Below are positions 7,969 to 18,648 of a stretch of 64,000 nucleotides of DNA, one piece after another (positions within the stretch are counted from its first letter, which is position 1; each line of letters begins with the position of its first letter). The translations under genes and the position numbers were made by a program. Location of the stretch: NCBI RefSeq assembly GCF_024298965.1, contig NZ_CP085193.1, forward strand, positions 7,006,001 through 7,070,000, given 5' to 3'. The notes under the pieces are model-generated. The model searched no databases and had not been told where the DNA came from. It saw only the letters and a program-made list of their open reading frames with translations. This DNA is from Streptomyces rapamycinicus NRRL 5491. GTDB lineage: Bacteria; Actinomycetota; Actinomycetes; Streptomycetales; Streptomycetaceae.

Positions 7969-8176
7969 CACCGTCGATCGTCACGCCGAATCCTGCCGGC
8001 GGTCGGGGGGAAACCGACGCGTCAGCGCCGAAGGCAGGAGCGGGGGACCCAAGGTAGGTGCCGAGTGGCCTGTGGATACGGGCTCGTCGGCTAGGGGTGA
8101 AGCCGGGAGCGACCATCGCGACCGGCCGGGCAACTCACGTCCGAACCCGACAGCTCACCTCGTAGGCGTCGGTGAG
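7969..8176 (+). promoter_or_regulatory. ydaO-type cyclic di-AMP riboswitch upstream of rpfA
   Basis: The leader of the next gene contains, in order, the hallmark ydaO/yuaA elements: CGCCGAATCCTGCC near 7984-7997, GAAGGCAGGAGCGGGGGACCC near 8030-8050, GGGGTGAAGCC near 8094-8104, and CCGAACCCGACAGCTCACCTCGTAGGCG near 8140-8167. The closing helix can form between CACCG (7969-7973)/ACGCC (7983-7987) and GGCGT/CGGTG (8165-8175). This class senses cyclic di-AMP and is known to switch off rpfA expression in S. coelicolor when the ligand is abundant. The ends are approximate; the 3' side reaches the ribosome binding region of rpfA. Confidence 0.93.
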
Positions 8177-8189
8177 GAAACGAACCAAA

Positions 8190-10396
<2,207 letters not shown>

Positions 10397-10408
10397 GCGG
10401 ACACGTCT

Positions 10409-10456
10409 GACGCCGGTCCCCGGCCGTGGTCCCGTACCGTGGCCGGGGACGGCGTC
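10409..10456 (+). terminator. Hairpin terminator after eno
   Basis: GACGCCGGTCCCCGGCC pairs with GGCCGGGGACGGCGTC around a 15-base loop directly after the eno stop. It is a strong GC hairpin without a T run, common for Streptomyces terminators. Confidence 0.7.
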
Positions 10457-10500
10457 GCTCGACGGCGTTACCCAAGCGAAGTCATCACCGGGGAGGCGAC

Positions 10501-10983
10501 GTGCCGGCGGATCGGGAACGGTTCTCCACCGCGACCAGGCTCAAGGCGCTCGGCGAGCACGCCGCCGCCCGGGTCTACCGCGTGCGCACCAAGCGCCGCC
10601 GCGGCCGGCTGACCGGCCGGGCCGCCCTGCTCGCGCTGGTCGTCTGCTCCCTCGTCGTGGCGCTCGCCTATCCGATGCGGCAGTACATCTCCCAGCGCTC
10701 CGACATCGCCGAGCAGCGGCACCAGGCCCAGCGGGCCCGCGAGGACGTGAAGAAGCTGCGGGAGCGGAAGGCCCGGCTGCGCGACCCCGCCTTCACCGAG
10801 CAGCAGGCGCGTGAGCGGCTGCACTTCCTGATGCCGGGGGAGACCGGCTACAGCGTGGTGGACGGCGGCGGTTCCACCGAGCGCTCCACCGACCAGGGCG
10901 CGGCCGGCCGCCCCTGGTACACCAACCTCTGGGACGCCGTGGACACGGCGGACGCGGCGGGGGCGGGCAGCGCGCGCCGCTGA
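10501..10983 (+). CDS. Septum formation initiator family protein (DivIC/FtsB-like)
   Basis: This is a 160-residue single-pass membrane protein. A basic N-terminus (TKRRRGRLTGR) precedes one membrane helix (AALLALVVCSLVVALAY, about 42-58). A coiled coil follows (QRSDIAEQRHQAQRAREDVKKLRERKARL), then the DivIC motif DPAFTEQQARERLHFLMPGETGY. This is the architecture of DivIC/FtsB, which with DivIB/FtsQ and FtsL stabilises the division septum complex outside the membrane. GTG 10501 has an ideal GGGGAGG site. The position directly after eno is the conserved actinobacterial place for this gene. The C-terminal 35 residues are Gly/Ala-rich and probably disordered. Regulation beyond operon context is not visible. 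Confidence 0.9.
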   Translation: MPADRERFSTATRLKALGEHAAARVYRVRTKRRRGRLTGRAALLALVVCSLVVALAYPMRQYISQRSDIAEQRHQAQRAREDVKKLRERKARLRDPAFTEQQARERLHFLMPGETGYSVVDGGGSTERSTDQGAAGRPWYTNLWDAVDTADAAGAGSARR

Positions 10984-11053
10984 TGCGCCGCGCTCCGGCC
11001 GCCGGCCGCACCCGGCGTTCGAATCGACACGAAGAAGAAGAAGTTTCCCACTC

Positions 11054-11602
11054 ATGGATACGCCCCCGCCCCAGACGGAGCCCACCGCGCCCACCGACGC
11101 GGACATCCACGCCGTACGGGAGCAGCTGAACCGCGTGCCCCGGGGTCTGCGTGCGATCGCGCACCGCTGTCCCTGCGGCAATCCGGACGTCGTGGAGACC
11201 GCGCCGCGGCTCGAGGACGGTACGCCCTTCCCCACCCTCTACTACCTGACCTGTCCGCGCGCCGCGTCCGCGATCGGCACGCTGGAGGCCGGGGGCGTGA
11301 TGAAGGAGATGACGGCCCGGCTGGGCACCGACCCCGAGCTGGCCGCCGCCTACCGCTCCGCCCACGAGGACTACATCGCGCGCCGCGACGCCGTCGAGGT
11401 GCTCCAGGGCTTCCCCAGCGCGGGCGGGATGCCGGACCGGGTGAAGTGCCTGCACGTGCTGGTCGCCCACTCCCTGGCGGCCGGCCCCGGGGTCAATCCG
11501 CTGGGGGACGAGGCGATCGCGATGCTGCCGGAGTGGTGGCGCAAGGGCCCGTGTGCGAGCCCGTGCGGGACCGAGGCCCCGAGCCGGGAGGAGAGCGTAT
11601 GA
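11054..11602 (+). CDS. DUF501 family protein
   Basis: This 182-residue protein is the conserved actinobacterial DUF501 family, found between divIC and the exopolyphosphatase gene. Recognisable parts are VREQLNRVPRGLRAIAHRCPCGNPDVVETAPRLEDGTPFPTLYYLTCPR and RVKCLHVLVAHSLAAGPGVNPLGDEAI. Conserved cysteines (HRCPCG, TCPR, KCLH) and histidines could bind a metal, but this is not shown. There is no signal peptide or membrane segment, so it is probably cytosolic. It overlaps the next gene by ATGA (11599-11602), so the two are translationally coupled, and a link to polyphosphate metabolism is possible. The biochemical function of DUF501 is unknown to me. Confidence 0.9.
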   Translation: MDTPPPQTEPTAPTDADIHAVREQLNRVPRGLRAIAHRCPCGNPDVVETAPRLEDGTPFPTLYYLTCPRAASAIGTLEAGGVMKEMTARLGTDPELAAAYRSAHEDYIARRDAVEVLQGFPSAGGMPDRVKCLHVLVAHSLAAGPGVNPLGDEAIAMLPEWWRKGPCASPCGTEAPSREESV

Positions 11603-12558
11603 CCCGCGTCGCCGCCGTGGACTGCGGCACCAACTCGATCCGGCTCCTGGTGGCGGACGCCGATCCGGCCACCGGGGAGCTGACCGAGCTCGACCGCCGG
11701 ATGAAGATCGTCCGGCTGGGCCAGGGCGTGGACCGCACGGGCCGGCTCGCCCCCGAGGCGCTGGAGCGCACCTTCGCCGCCTGCCGTGAGTACGCGGAGG
11801 CCGTGCGTGAGCTGGGCGCCGAGCGCGTCCGCTTCGTGGCCACCTCCGCCTCCCGGGACGCCGAGAACCGCGCGGAGTTCGTGCGCGGGGTCGTGGAGAT
11901 CCTGGGCGTGCAGCCCGAGGTGATCACCGGGGACCAGGAGGCGGAGTTCTCCTTCACCGGGGCCACCAAGGAGCTCACCGGCCATGACCGTATGGCCGGG
12001 CCGTATCTGGTGGTGGACATCGGCGGCGGTTCGACGGAGTTCGTCGAGGGCGGCGACGGGGTGCGGGCGGCCCGCAGCGTGGACATCGGCTGCGTCCGGC
12101 TGACCGAGCGCCATCTGGTGGTGGACGGCCGGATCACCGATCCCCCGACGGAGGATCAGATCGCCGCCATAAGGGCCGATGTGGAGCAGGCGCTGGACCT
12201 GGCCGAACGCACCGTGCCGCTCAGCCGCGCCTGCCGTCCCGCGGACGGCCACGCGCTGGTCGGGCTGGCCGGTTCGGTCACCACCGTGGCCGGGATCGCG
12301 CTGGGTCTGAGGGAGTACGACTCCTCCGCGATCCACCACTCCCGGATCACCCTCGGCCAGGTCCGCGAGATCACGGGCAAGCTGCTCGGCTCCGCCCACG
12401 CCGAGCGGGCGGAGATCCCGGTGATGCATCCGGGGCGGGTCGACGTGATCGGGTCGGGGGCGCTCATCCTGCTTTCGATCATGGAAAGGACCGGTGCCGA
12501 GGAGGTCGTGGTGAGTGAGCACGACATCCTCGACGGGCTCGCCTGGAGCATCGCCTGA
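11599..12558 (+). CDS. ppx: Ppx/GppA phosphatase family protein (exopolyphosphatase)
   Basis: This is a 319-residue member of the ASKHA-fold Ppx/GppA family, which removes phosphate from polyphosphate ends or from pppGpp. The phosphate-binding loops are visible: VAAVDCGTNSIRLLVAD at the N-terminus, VATSASRDAENRAEF near 80, VVDIGGGSTEFV near 140, and LAGSVTTVAGIALGL near 225. It is the short actinobacterial form without the C-terminal HD domain. It is coupled to the DUF501 gene by a 4-bp overlap, with GGGAGGAGAG as ribosome site. Whether polyphosphate or a guanosine nucleotide is the main substrate cannot be read from the sequence. Confidence 0.93.
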   Translation: MTRVAAVDCGTNSIRLLVADADPATGELTELDRRMKIVRLGQGVDRTGRLAPEALERTFAACREYAEAVRELGAERVRFVATSASRDAENRAEFVRGVVEILGVQPEVITGDQEAEFSFTGATKELTGHDRMAGPYLVVDIGGGSTEFVEGGDGVRAARSVDIGCVRLTERHLVVDGRITDPPTEDQIAAIRADVEQALDLAERTVPLSRACRPADGHALVGLAGSVTTVAGIALGLREYDSSAIHHSRITLGQVREITGKLLGSAHAERAEIPVMHPGRVDVIGSGALILLSIMERTGAEEVVVSEHDILDGLAWSIA

Positions 12559-12583
12559 GCGGCCGGGATAACGTATGAGCGGC

Positions 12584-12612
12584 CGCGGAACCCCCTTCGG
12601 GGGCCCTCCGCG
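12584..12612 (+). terminator. Hairpin after ppx
   Basis: GCGGA-A-CCCCC, loop TTC, GGGGG-CCC-TCCGC forms a compact hairpin 26 bp after the ppx stop. It is likely the end of the divIC-DUF501-ppx transcript. Confidence 0.55.
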
Positions 12613-12630
12613 AGCCGCCTCCGAGAAAGT

Positions 12631-12648
12631 TCGTGAAACTCTTCACAT
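12631..12648. promoter_or_regulatory. Candidate Rex operator upstream of ndh
   Basis: The sequence TCGTGAA-ACTC-TTCACAT matches the Streptomyces Rex operator consensus TTGTGAA-N4-TTCACAA at 12 of 14 fixed positions, including the complete GTGAA/TTCAC palindrome. Rex is the NADH/NAD+-sensing repressor of respiratory genes. The site lies 305 bp before the NDH-2 gene, a fitting target. The remaining intergenic sequence to 12952 shows no gene, so a long leader or a start closer to ndh are both possible. Confidence 0.7.
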
Positions 12649-12952
12649 GAAAAAGGCGCCTGGTGGCCGCCCGATCCGGTGCTCCGGGGCGGTTTCGGCG
12701 GCCGGGCCCCGTAACTGACCGGATCGTGAAGTGTCAGGGCGGTGTACGGCGCCCCCGCGCGGACCGCCTGGTCTACTCGCGCGTTCAGTCACAAGCCCTG
12801 CTCAGAGGGGTGGAAACGTGCCGATCCAGCCAGTGGTTCCGCTCCGCGGATATGGCGTCCAGCACGGGAGCGGCGGAGTGTAGCAGATGCTCCCACCATG
12901 CTTGTGAAGGGGCTCACGAGGTCCCCCCCAAGGGGTGCTGGATACTCGAATC

Positions 12953-14332
12953 ATGAGCACCACGGAGCGTCCCAGGATCCTCGTTGTAGGCGGTGGGTAC
13001 GTTGGCTTGTACGCGGCGCGCCGCATTCTGAAGAAGATGCGGTACGGCGAGGCGACCGTCACGGTCGTCGACCCTCGCTCGTACATGACGTACCAGCCCT
13101 TCCTCCCCGAAGCTGCGGCCGGCAGCATCTCCCCGCGCCACGTCGTGGTTCCGCTGCGGCGCGTGCTCCCCAAGGCGGAAGTCCTCACCGGCCGCGTGTC
13201 GACCATCGACCAGGACCGCAAGGTCGCCGTCATCCAGCCGCTCGTCGGCGAGACGTACGAGCTGCCCTTCGATTACCTGGTCGTCGCCCTCGGCGCGGTC
13301 TCCCGCACCTTCCCGATCCCCGGTCTCGCGGAGAACGGCATCGGTATGAAGGGCATAGAGGAGGCCATCGGCCTGCGCAACCACGTCCTCGAACAGCTCG
13401 ACAAGGCCGACTCCACCACGGACGAGGAGATCCGCCGCAAGGCGCTCACCTTCGTCTTCGTCGGCGGTGGCTTCGCCGGCGCGGAGACCATCGGCGAGGT
13501 CGAGGACATGGCCCGTGACGCGGCCAAGTACTACCCGAACGTCAAGCGCGAGGACATGCGCTTCGTCCTCGTCGACGCCGCCGACAAGATCCTTCCCGAG
13601 GTCGGCCCGAAGCTGGGCAAGTGGGGTCTGGAGCACCTGCAGAAGCGCGGTATCGAGGTCTACCTCGAGACCTCGATGAACTCCTGCATCGACGGCCATG
13701 TCGTCCTCAAGAACGGCCTCGAGGTCGACTCCAACACCATCGTGTGGACCGCGGGCGTCAAGCCCAACCCGGCGCTGGCCCGGTTCGGCCTCCCGCTCGG
13801 CCCGCGCGGCCATGTGGACACCGCCCCGACCCTCCAGGCCCAGGGCAGCGACTACATCTGGGCCGCCGGTGACAACGCCCAGGTCCCGGACCTCGCCACC
13901 GGCGAGGGCGCCTGGTGCCCGCCGAACGCCCAGCACGCGCTGCGCCAGGCCAAGGTCCTCGGTGACAACGTGATCTCCGGCATGCGGGGCTTCCCGCAGA
14001 AGGAATACAAGCACGCCAACAAGGGCGCCGTCGCGGGTCTGGGCCTCCACAAGGGCGTCGCGATGATCGTCTTCGGCAAGATGAAGATCAAGCTGAAGGG
14101 CCGCCTGGCCTGGTACATGCACCGTGGTTACCACGGCATGGCCATGCCGACCTTCAACCGCAAGATCCGGGTGCTCGCCGACTGGACGCTGGGGATGTTC
14201 CTCAAGCGCGAGGTCGTCTCGCTCGGCGCCATCGAGAACCCCCGCGAGGAGTTCTACGAGGCCGCCTCCCCGGTCAGCGCCGCCACCGCGGCCAAGCCCG
14301 CGGCCCCGGCCGAGAAGGCCAAGGCGTCCTGA
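12953..14332 (+). CDS. ndh: Type II NADH dehydrogenase (NDH-2)
   Basis: This 459-residue flavoprotein passes electrons from NADH to menaquinone without pumping protons. The FAD-binding Rossmann motif VVGGGYVGLYAARRI is at about 10-24 and the NAD-binding motif FVFVGGGFAGAETIGEVED at about 165-183. The third FAD motif is DYIWAAGDNAQVPD, and CPPNAQHALRQA is the NDH-2 quinone-side signature. The C-terminal part (RLAWYMHRGYHGMAM...) is the amphipathic membrane-association region, followed by an Ala/Lys/Pro tail. ATG 12953 is preferred, although the ribosome site is weak (AAGGGG lies far upstream). A Rex-like operator upstream suggests induction when NADH is high. A perfect hairpin terminator follows. 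Confidence 0.93.
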   Translation: MSTTERPRILVVGGGYVGLYAARRILKKMRYGEATVTVVDPRSYMTYQPFLPEAAAGSISPRHVVVPLRRVLPKAEVLTGRVSTIDQDRKVAVIQPLVGETYELPFDYLVVALGAVSRTFPIPGLAENGIGMKGIEEAIGLRNHVLEQLDKADSTTDEEIRRKALTFVFVGGGFAGAETIGEVEDMARDAAKYYPNVKREDMRFVLVDAADKILPEVGPKLGKWGLEHLQKRGIEVYLETSMNSCIDGHVVLKNGLEVDSNTIVWTAGVKPNPALARFGLPLGPRGHVDTAPTLQAQGSDYIWAAGDNAQVPDLATGEGAWCPPNAQHALRQAKVLGDNVISGMRGFPQKEYKHANKGAVAGLGLHKGVAMIVFGKMKIKLKGRLAWYMHRGYHGMAMPTFNRKIRVLADWTLGMFLKREVVSLGAIENPREEFYEAASPVSAATAAKPAAPAEKAKAS

Positions 14333-14387
14333 CCATACGGGCCCGACCGGCCCGCCATACGGGCCCGACCCGTACAACTGAACGCCG

Positions 14388-14421
14388 AGGGCGTCCGCCA
14401 TCCGTGGGGCGGACGCCCTTA
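14388..14421 (+). terminator. Terminator after ndh
   Basis: AGGGCGTCCGCC pairs perfectly with GGCGGACGCCCT around an 8-base loop, about 55 bp after the ndh stop. Just before it, the segment CATACGGGCCCGACC occurs twice in direct orientation. Confidence 0.85.
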
Positions 14422-14564
14422 CGTCTGCCCTCGGACACCCTCCGATGGACCGCTTTTTAAAGCTGTTTTGCCGATTCCAGACGTGTCGGCGGGACTGTAC
14501 GGCGGGTCCCATGGTGTTTACGTGGTGAGTGAATCTTGTTGAGTCGCCATCACGGAGGTGCGAA

Positions 14565-15878
14565 ATGGCCGACGCCGCTGGGCGGATCGCCACCCTGGCC
14601 GAGGAGGTGCTGGGAACCCCCCTCCCGATCCGCGTCCGGGCCTGGGACCACAGCGAGACCGGTCCGCCCGGCGGACCCACCCTGGTCATCCGGCGCCGCC
14701 GGGCGCTGCGCAGGTTCCTGTGGCGGCCGGGCGAGCTGGGCCTGGCCCGCGCCTGGGTCGCCGGGGACCTCGACGTCGAGGGCGATCTGTACGACGCCCT
14801 GGACCGGCTGTCCGGACTGCTGTGGGAGCGCGACCCCGCCACCGCGCCGCGGTCCCGGCTCCGCACCGGCATCCAGGCGCTGCGCGACCCCGGGCTGCGC
14901 ACCGCCGCCCGGGAGATGATCGCGCTCGCCGGGCCGGGGCTGCCGCCGCCCCCGCCGCGCGAGGAGGCCAGGACCACCCTCGGTTCGCTGCACTCCCTGC
15001 GCCGCGACCGTAAGGCCATCAGCCACCACTACGACGTCGGCAACGACTTCTACGAGCTGGTGCTCGGCCCCTCGATGGTCTACTCCTGCGCCTACTGGGA
15101 CCGGGCGGACTCCACGCTGGAGGATGCCCAGCGCGCCAAGCTGGACCTGGTCTGCCGCAAGCTGGCCCTGCGGCCCGGCCAGCGGCTGCTGGACGTGGGA
15201 TGCGGCTGGGGCTCGATGGTGCTGCACGCGGCGCGCGAGTACGGGGTGCGCGCCGTCGGCATCACGCTCTCCGAGGAGCAGGCGGCGTACGCCCGTAAGC
15301 GCATCGCGGACGCCGGGCTCACCGACCAGGTGGAGATCCGGGTCCAGGACTACCGCGAGGTCCCGGACGGCCCCTACGACGCCATCTCCTCGATCGGCAT
15401 GGCCGAACACGTGGGCGCCGTGCGGTACGCCGAGTACACCGCCATCCTGCACCGGCTGCTGCGGCCCGGCGGGCGGCTGCTCAACCACCAGATCGCCCGG
15501 CGCCCCCAGCCGGACGAAGAGGCGTACCACGTGGACGAGTTCATCGACCGCTATGTCTTCCCCGACGGTGAGCTCGCCCCGGTCGGCCGGACCGTGGCCC
15601 AGCTGGAGGAGGCGGGCTTCGAGGTGCGCGACGTGGAGGCCATCCGCGAGCACTACGCGCTCACACTGCGCCGCTGGGTCGCCAACCTGGAGCGGTCCTG
15701 GACCCAGGGCGTGCGGCTGACCTCCCCGGGCCGGGCCCGGGTCTGGCGGCTCTACATGGCGGCCTCCGCCCTCTCCTTCGAGCGCAACCGGATCGGGGTC
15801 AACCAGGTCCTCGCCGTGCGCACCCCCGAGGGCGGGGCCTCGGGGCTTCCGCTGCGCACCCGCGACTGGCGCGGCTGA
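14565..15878 (+). CDS. Cyclopropane-fatty-acyl-phospholipid synthase family methyltransferase
   Basis: This is a 437-residue class I SAM-dependent methyltransferase of the CFA synthase family, which adds a methylene or methyl group across a double bond of phospholipid acyl chains. An N-terminal lipid-binding domain (about 1-150) precedes the catalytic domain. SISHHYDVGNDFYELVLGPSMVYSCAYW is the family signature. LLDVGCGWGSMVLHAA is the SAM-binding motif, followed by GITLSEEQAAYA, and the bicarbonate-pocket region reads SIGMAEHVGAVRYAEY. ATG 14565 follows a good GGAGGTG site. The gene stands alone between two strong hairpins. It could be a cyclopropanating or a 10-methyl/tuberculostearate-type enzyme; the sequence alone does not decide. 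Confidence 0.92.
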   Translation: MADAAGRIATLAEEVLGTPLPIRVRAWDHSETGPPGGPTLVIRRRRALRRFLWRPGELGLARAWVAGDLDVEGDLYDALDRLSGLLWERDPATAPRSRLRTGIQALRDPGLRTAAREMIALAGPGLPPPPPREEARTTLGSLHSLRRDRKAISHHYDVGNDFYELVLGPSMVYSCAYWDRADSTLEDAQRAKLDLVCRKLALRPGQRLLDVGCGWGSMVLHAAREYGVRAVGITLSEEQAAYARKRIADAGLTDQVEIRVQDYREVPDGPYDAISSIGMAEHVGAVRYAEYTAILHRLLRPGGRLLNHQIARRPQPDEEAYHVDEFIDRYVFPDGELAPVGRTVAQLEEAGFEVRDVEAIREHYALTLRRWVANLERSWTQGVRLTSPGRARVWRLYMAASALSFERNRIGVNQVLAVRTPEGGASGLPLRTRDWRG

Positions 15879-15933
15879 CCGCGGCCGAAGTCGGCCGAAG
15901 TCGGCCGAAGACGGCTGGACCCGGCCACGACGC

Positions 15934-15976
15934 GGACGTCCCCGTCCGCCCCGGAGAGGGGCGGACGGGGACGTCC
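15934..15976. terminator. Bidirectional terminator, 19-bp perfect stem
   Basis: A perfect 19-bp inverted repeat (starting GGACGTCCCCGTCC) with the loop GGAGA lies between the convergent cfa-like gene and the ABC permease gene. It should end transcription from both sides. Just before it, GTCGGCCGAA is repeated three times (about 15890-15912). Confidence 0.9.
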
Positions 15977-16009
15977 CGTGTCCGGCTCGCCGCGGTGCGG
16001 CTTGCTCGG

Positions 16010-18559
16010 CTACTCGGCCTTGATGGCGGCCAGCATGTTCAGCTTGGAGGCCCGGCGGGCCGGCCACAGCGCCGCGATGACGCCCACGAACGCGGCCATC
16101 AGCAGGAACAGCCCCATCCTGGCCCACGGAAGCACCAGCTCGTAGCTCGGCAGCTCGGTGGCGATCAGCTCACCGGCCGCCCAGCCGAAGAAGCCGCCGA
16201 GGCCGAGGCCGAGCACCCCGCCGAAGAGCGAGATGACCAGCGACTCCAGCCGGACCATCCGCTTGATGCCGGCCCGGTCCAGGCCGATCGCCCGCAGCAT
16301 GCCGATCTCCTTGGACCGCTCGAAGACCGACATCGCCAGGGTGTTGATGACACCGAGCACGGCGACGATCACGGCCATGGCGAGCAGCCCGTAGAGCATG
16401 TTCAGCATCAGGGTGAAGGCGCTGGCGATCTCGTCGGAGATGTCCTGCTTGTTCTGGATCTTGATCGCCGGGTTCTCGCCGAGCGTCTTCTGCAGCAGGT
16501 TCTTGTTGTTCTCCGTGGCGCCGCCCTTGGTCTTCAGCATCACCTGGAAGTCCGCGACGGTGGTCATGTGCGGGGTGACCGTGGCGCTGTCGACCATGAC
16601 ACCGCGGATCATCTGGTTGCCCTCGTAGACACCGCCCACGGTCAGCTTGCCGGCGCGGCCGTCCTCGTAGGTCACCGGGATGGTGGAGCCGACCTTCCAG
16701 TGGTGCTCATCGGCGATCTTGTCGTCGACGAGGGCCTTGGTGCCCCCGAGCGCGGCGAACGAGCCCTCGGTGAAGTCCACCTTCACCAGGTCCTTGATGG
16801 CCTTCGGGTCGACGCCCGTCAGGGAGTCGGAGTCGCCGGCGACCCGGGCCGGGGAGGAGCGCAGCGGGCTGATCGAGGTGACCTCGGGCAGCTTCGCCAG
16901 GGTCTTGGACACCTCGGGCGACAGCGGCCGCCCGCCGGTCCCGCCGCCCCCGCCCATGCTGACGACGTAGTCGGACCTCAGCCCGTCGGCCGCCATCTTG
17001 TCGATCCCCTTCTGCATGGATCCGGCGATCACCGTCATGCCGGTGATCAGAGTGAGACCCACCATCAGGGCGGAGGCGGTGGCGGCGGTGCGGCGGGGGT
17101 TGCGCACCGCGTTCTGCCGCGCCAGCTTGCCGGGCATCCCGAAGATCCGCAGCACCGGGGAGGCGGCCGCGATCAGTGGCCGGGACAGCAGCGGGGTGAG
17201 CACGAAGACGCCGATCACCAGGACGGCCGCGCCGAGCGCCATCGGGCCCTGGCCGTCGCCGCCCATGCCCGCACCGGACACCACCAGCGCGGCACCGGCC
17301 GCGGCGAGGATCGCGCCGATGGTGTTGCGCACCACCAGACCGCGGGTGGTCGGCGCGGCGTGCACGCTGTTCATCGCGGCGACCGGCGGGATCTTGGCGG
17401 CGCGGCGGCCGGGCAGCCAGGCGGAGAGCACGGTCACCACGACGCCCACGACCACCGAGGCCAGCACCGTGGTCGGCGCGACGATCAGCGGACCGTCCGG
17501 GACGTTGGCCCCGGTGGAGTTGAGCACCGAGCGCAGCGCGGCGCCGATGCCGACACCGGCGGCGAGACCCACCACGGCCGCGACGGCGCCCACGACGGTG
17601 GCCTCGATCAGCACCGAGCGGGTGACCTGACGGCGGGTCGCACCCACCGCGCGCATCAGGGCGAGCTCCTTGGTGCGCTGGGCGACCAGCATGGAGAAGG
17701 TGTTGACGATGATGAAGATGCCGACGAAGAGCGCGATACCGGCGAACACCAGCATCGCGGTCTGCATGCTGCTCATGCCCTCTTCGATCGCCTTGGCCTG
17801 GTCCTTGGCGAGCTTCTTGGCGGTGGTGGCCTTGGCCTGCTCGGGCAGGATCTTGTCGACCGACGACTTCAGGGTGGACTGCGAGGTGCCCGCGGCGGCC
17901 TTCACATCGATCTCGTCGAACTGGCCGGGCTTGCCGAACAGCTTCTGCGCGGTGGCCGTGTCGTACAGCGCGAGGGTGCCGCCCGCGGCGACATTGCCGT
18001 CGTCGGTGGTGAAGACGCCGACGACCTTCTCGGTGCGCACCGGGCCGTCGACGGAGACCCGGATGGAGTCCCCGGCCTTGTAGTGGCCGCGCTCGGCGGT
18101 CCTGGTGTCGAGCGCGATCTCACCCGCGGCCTCGGGGGCGCGGCCCTCGGTCATGTTGTACCGGGGGTCCTTGCCGTCGGCGCCCGGGTAGTAGTTGCCG
18201 CCGAGGTTGGAGAAGCCGCCGCCGAGCAGGTCGCCCTTCTTGTCGGCGAGGGAGGAGGAGCCCTTCACCACACCGTAGGCGGAGGCGGCGCCGGGCGCCT
18301 TGGCCGCCTGGTCCAGCAGCCGCTGGCTCAGCCGGGGGGCGTCACCGGGGTTGGCGGAGTCGTCGTCCTTCTTGTCGGGGGTGATGGCGACGTCGACGCC
18401 CTTGAAGCCCTTCTGGGAGCTCTTCTGGTAGGCGTCGGAGATGGTGTTGGTGAAGACCAGGGTGCCGGCGACGAAGGCCACGCCGAGCATCACGGCGAGC
18501 ACGGTCATCAGCAACCGGGCCTTGTGCGCAAGCACATTGCGCAGGGCTGTACGGAGCAT
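16010..18559 (-). CDS. ABC transporter permease (FtsX/MacB-like)
   Basis: This is an 849-residue membrane protein with the duplicated architecture of long FtsX-family permeases. An N-terminal membrane helix (LLMTVLAVMLGVAFVAGTLVF) is followed by an extracellular MacB-like periplasmic core domain (about 40-255). Then come three helices of the FtsX domain, a central hydrophobic block of about four helices, a second helix plus extracellular domain (about 500-700), and a final three-helix FtsX domain ending PARRASKLNMLAAIKAE. Such permeases usually do not move bulk solutes; they use ATP hydrolysis to release lipoproteins or peptides, or to control cell-wall hydrolases. It follows its ATPase gene by 89 bp on the same strand. 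The substrate is unknown. Confidence 0.9.
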   Translation of the reverse strand: MLRTALRNVLAHKARLLMTVLAVMLGVAFVAGTLVFTNTISDAYQKSSQKGFKGVDVAITPDKKDDDSANPGDAPRLSQRLLDQAAKAPGAASAYGVVKGSSSLADKKGDLLGGGFSNLGGNYYPGADGKDPRYNMTEGRAPEAAGEIALDTRTAERGHYKAGDSIRVSVDGPVRTEKVVGVFTTDDGNVAAGGTLALYDTATAQKLFGKPGQFDEIDVKAAAGTSQSTLKSSVDKILPEQAKATTAKKLAKDQAKAIEEGMSSMQTAMLVFAGIALFVGIFIIVNTFSMLVAQRTKELALMRAVGATRRQVTRSVLIEATVVGAVAAVVGLAAGVGIGAALRSVLNSTGANVPDGPLIVAPTTVLASVVVGVVVTVLSAWLPGRRAAKIPPVAAMNSVHAAPTTRGLVVRNTIGAILAAAGAALVVSGAGMGGDGQGPMALGAAVLVIGVFVLTPLLSRPLIAAASPVLRIFGMPGKLARQNAVRNPRRTAATASALMVGLTLITGMTVIAGSMQKGIDKMAADGLRSDYVVSMGGGGGTGGRPLSPEVSKTLAKLPEVTSISPLRSSPARVAGDSDSLTGVDPKAIKDLVKVDFTEGSFAALGGTKALVDDKIADEHHWKVGSTIPVTYEDGRAGKLTVGGVYEGNQMIRGVMVDSATVTPHMTTVADFQVMLKTKGGATENNKNLLQKTLGENPAIKIQNKQDISDEIASAFTLMLNMLYGLLAMAVIVAVLGVINTLAMSVFERSKEIGMLRAIGLDRAGIKRMVRLESLVISLFGGVLGLGLGGFFGWAAGELIATELPSYELVLPWARMGLFLLMAAFVGVIAALWPARRASKLNMLAAIKAE

Positions 18560-18648
18560 GAGGTGTCAGTCCTGAAGGGGTGGAGTGGGGAGTGCGAGGC
18601 GGGGAGGCGAACCGAGCCTTAAGAGGGGAGTTGGGCGCGCGCCTCGCG

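Noticed and set aside
12914..15019. Long antisense open frames such as the 701-codon frame opposite ndh and cfa
   Set aside because: They are mirrors of high-GC codon usage on the other strand, rich in Arg/Gly/Ala/His without domains, and overlap well-supported enzymes.
15995..18622. 875-codon frame opposite the ABC permease
   Set aside because: Composition is typical of antisense shadows (Gly, His, Gln, Asp, Arg runs); the permease on the minus strand has clear FtsX motifs.
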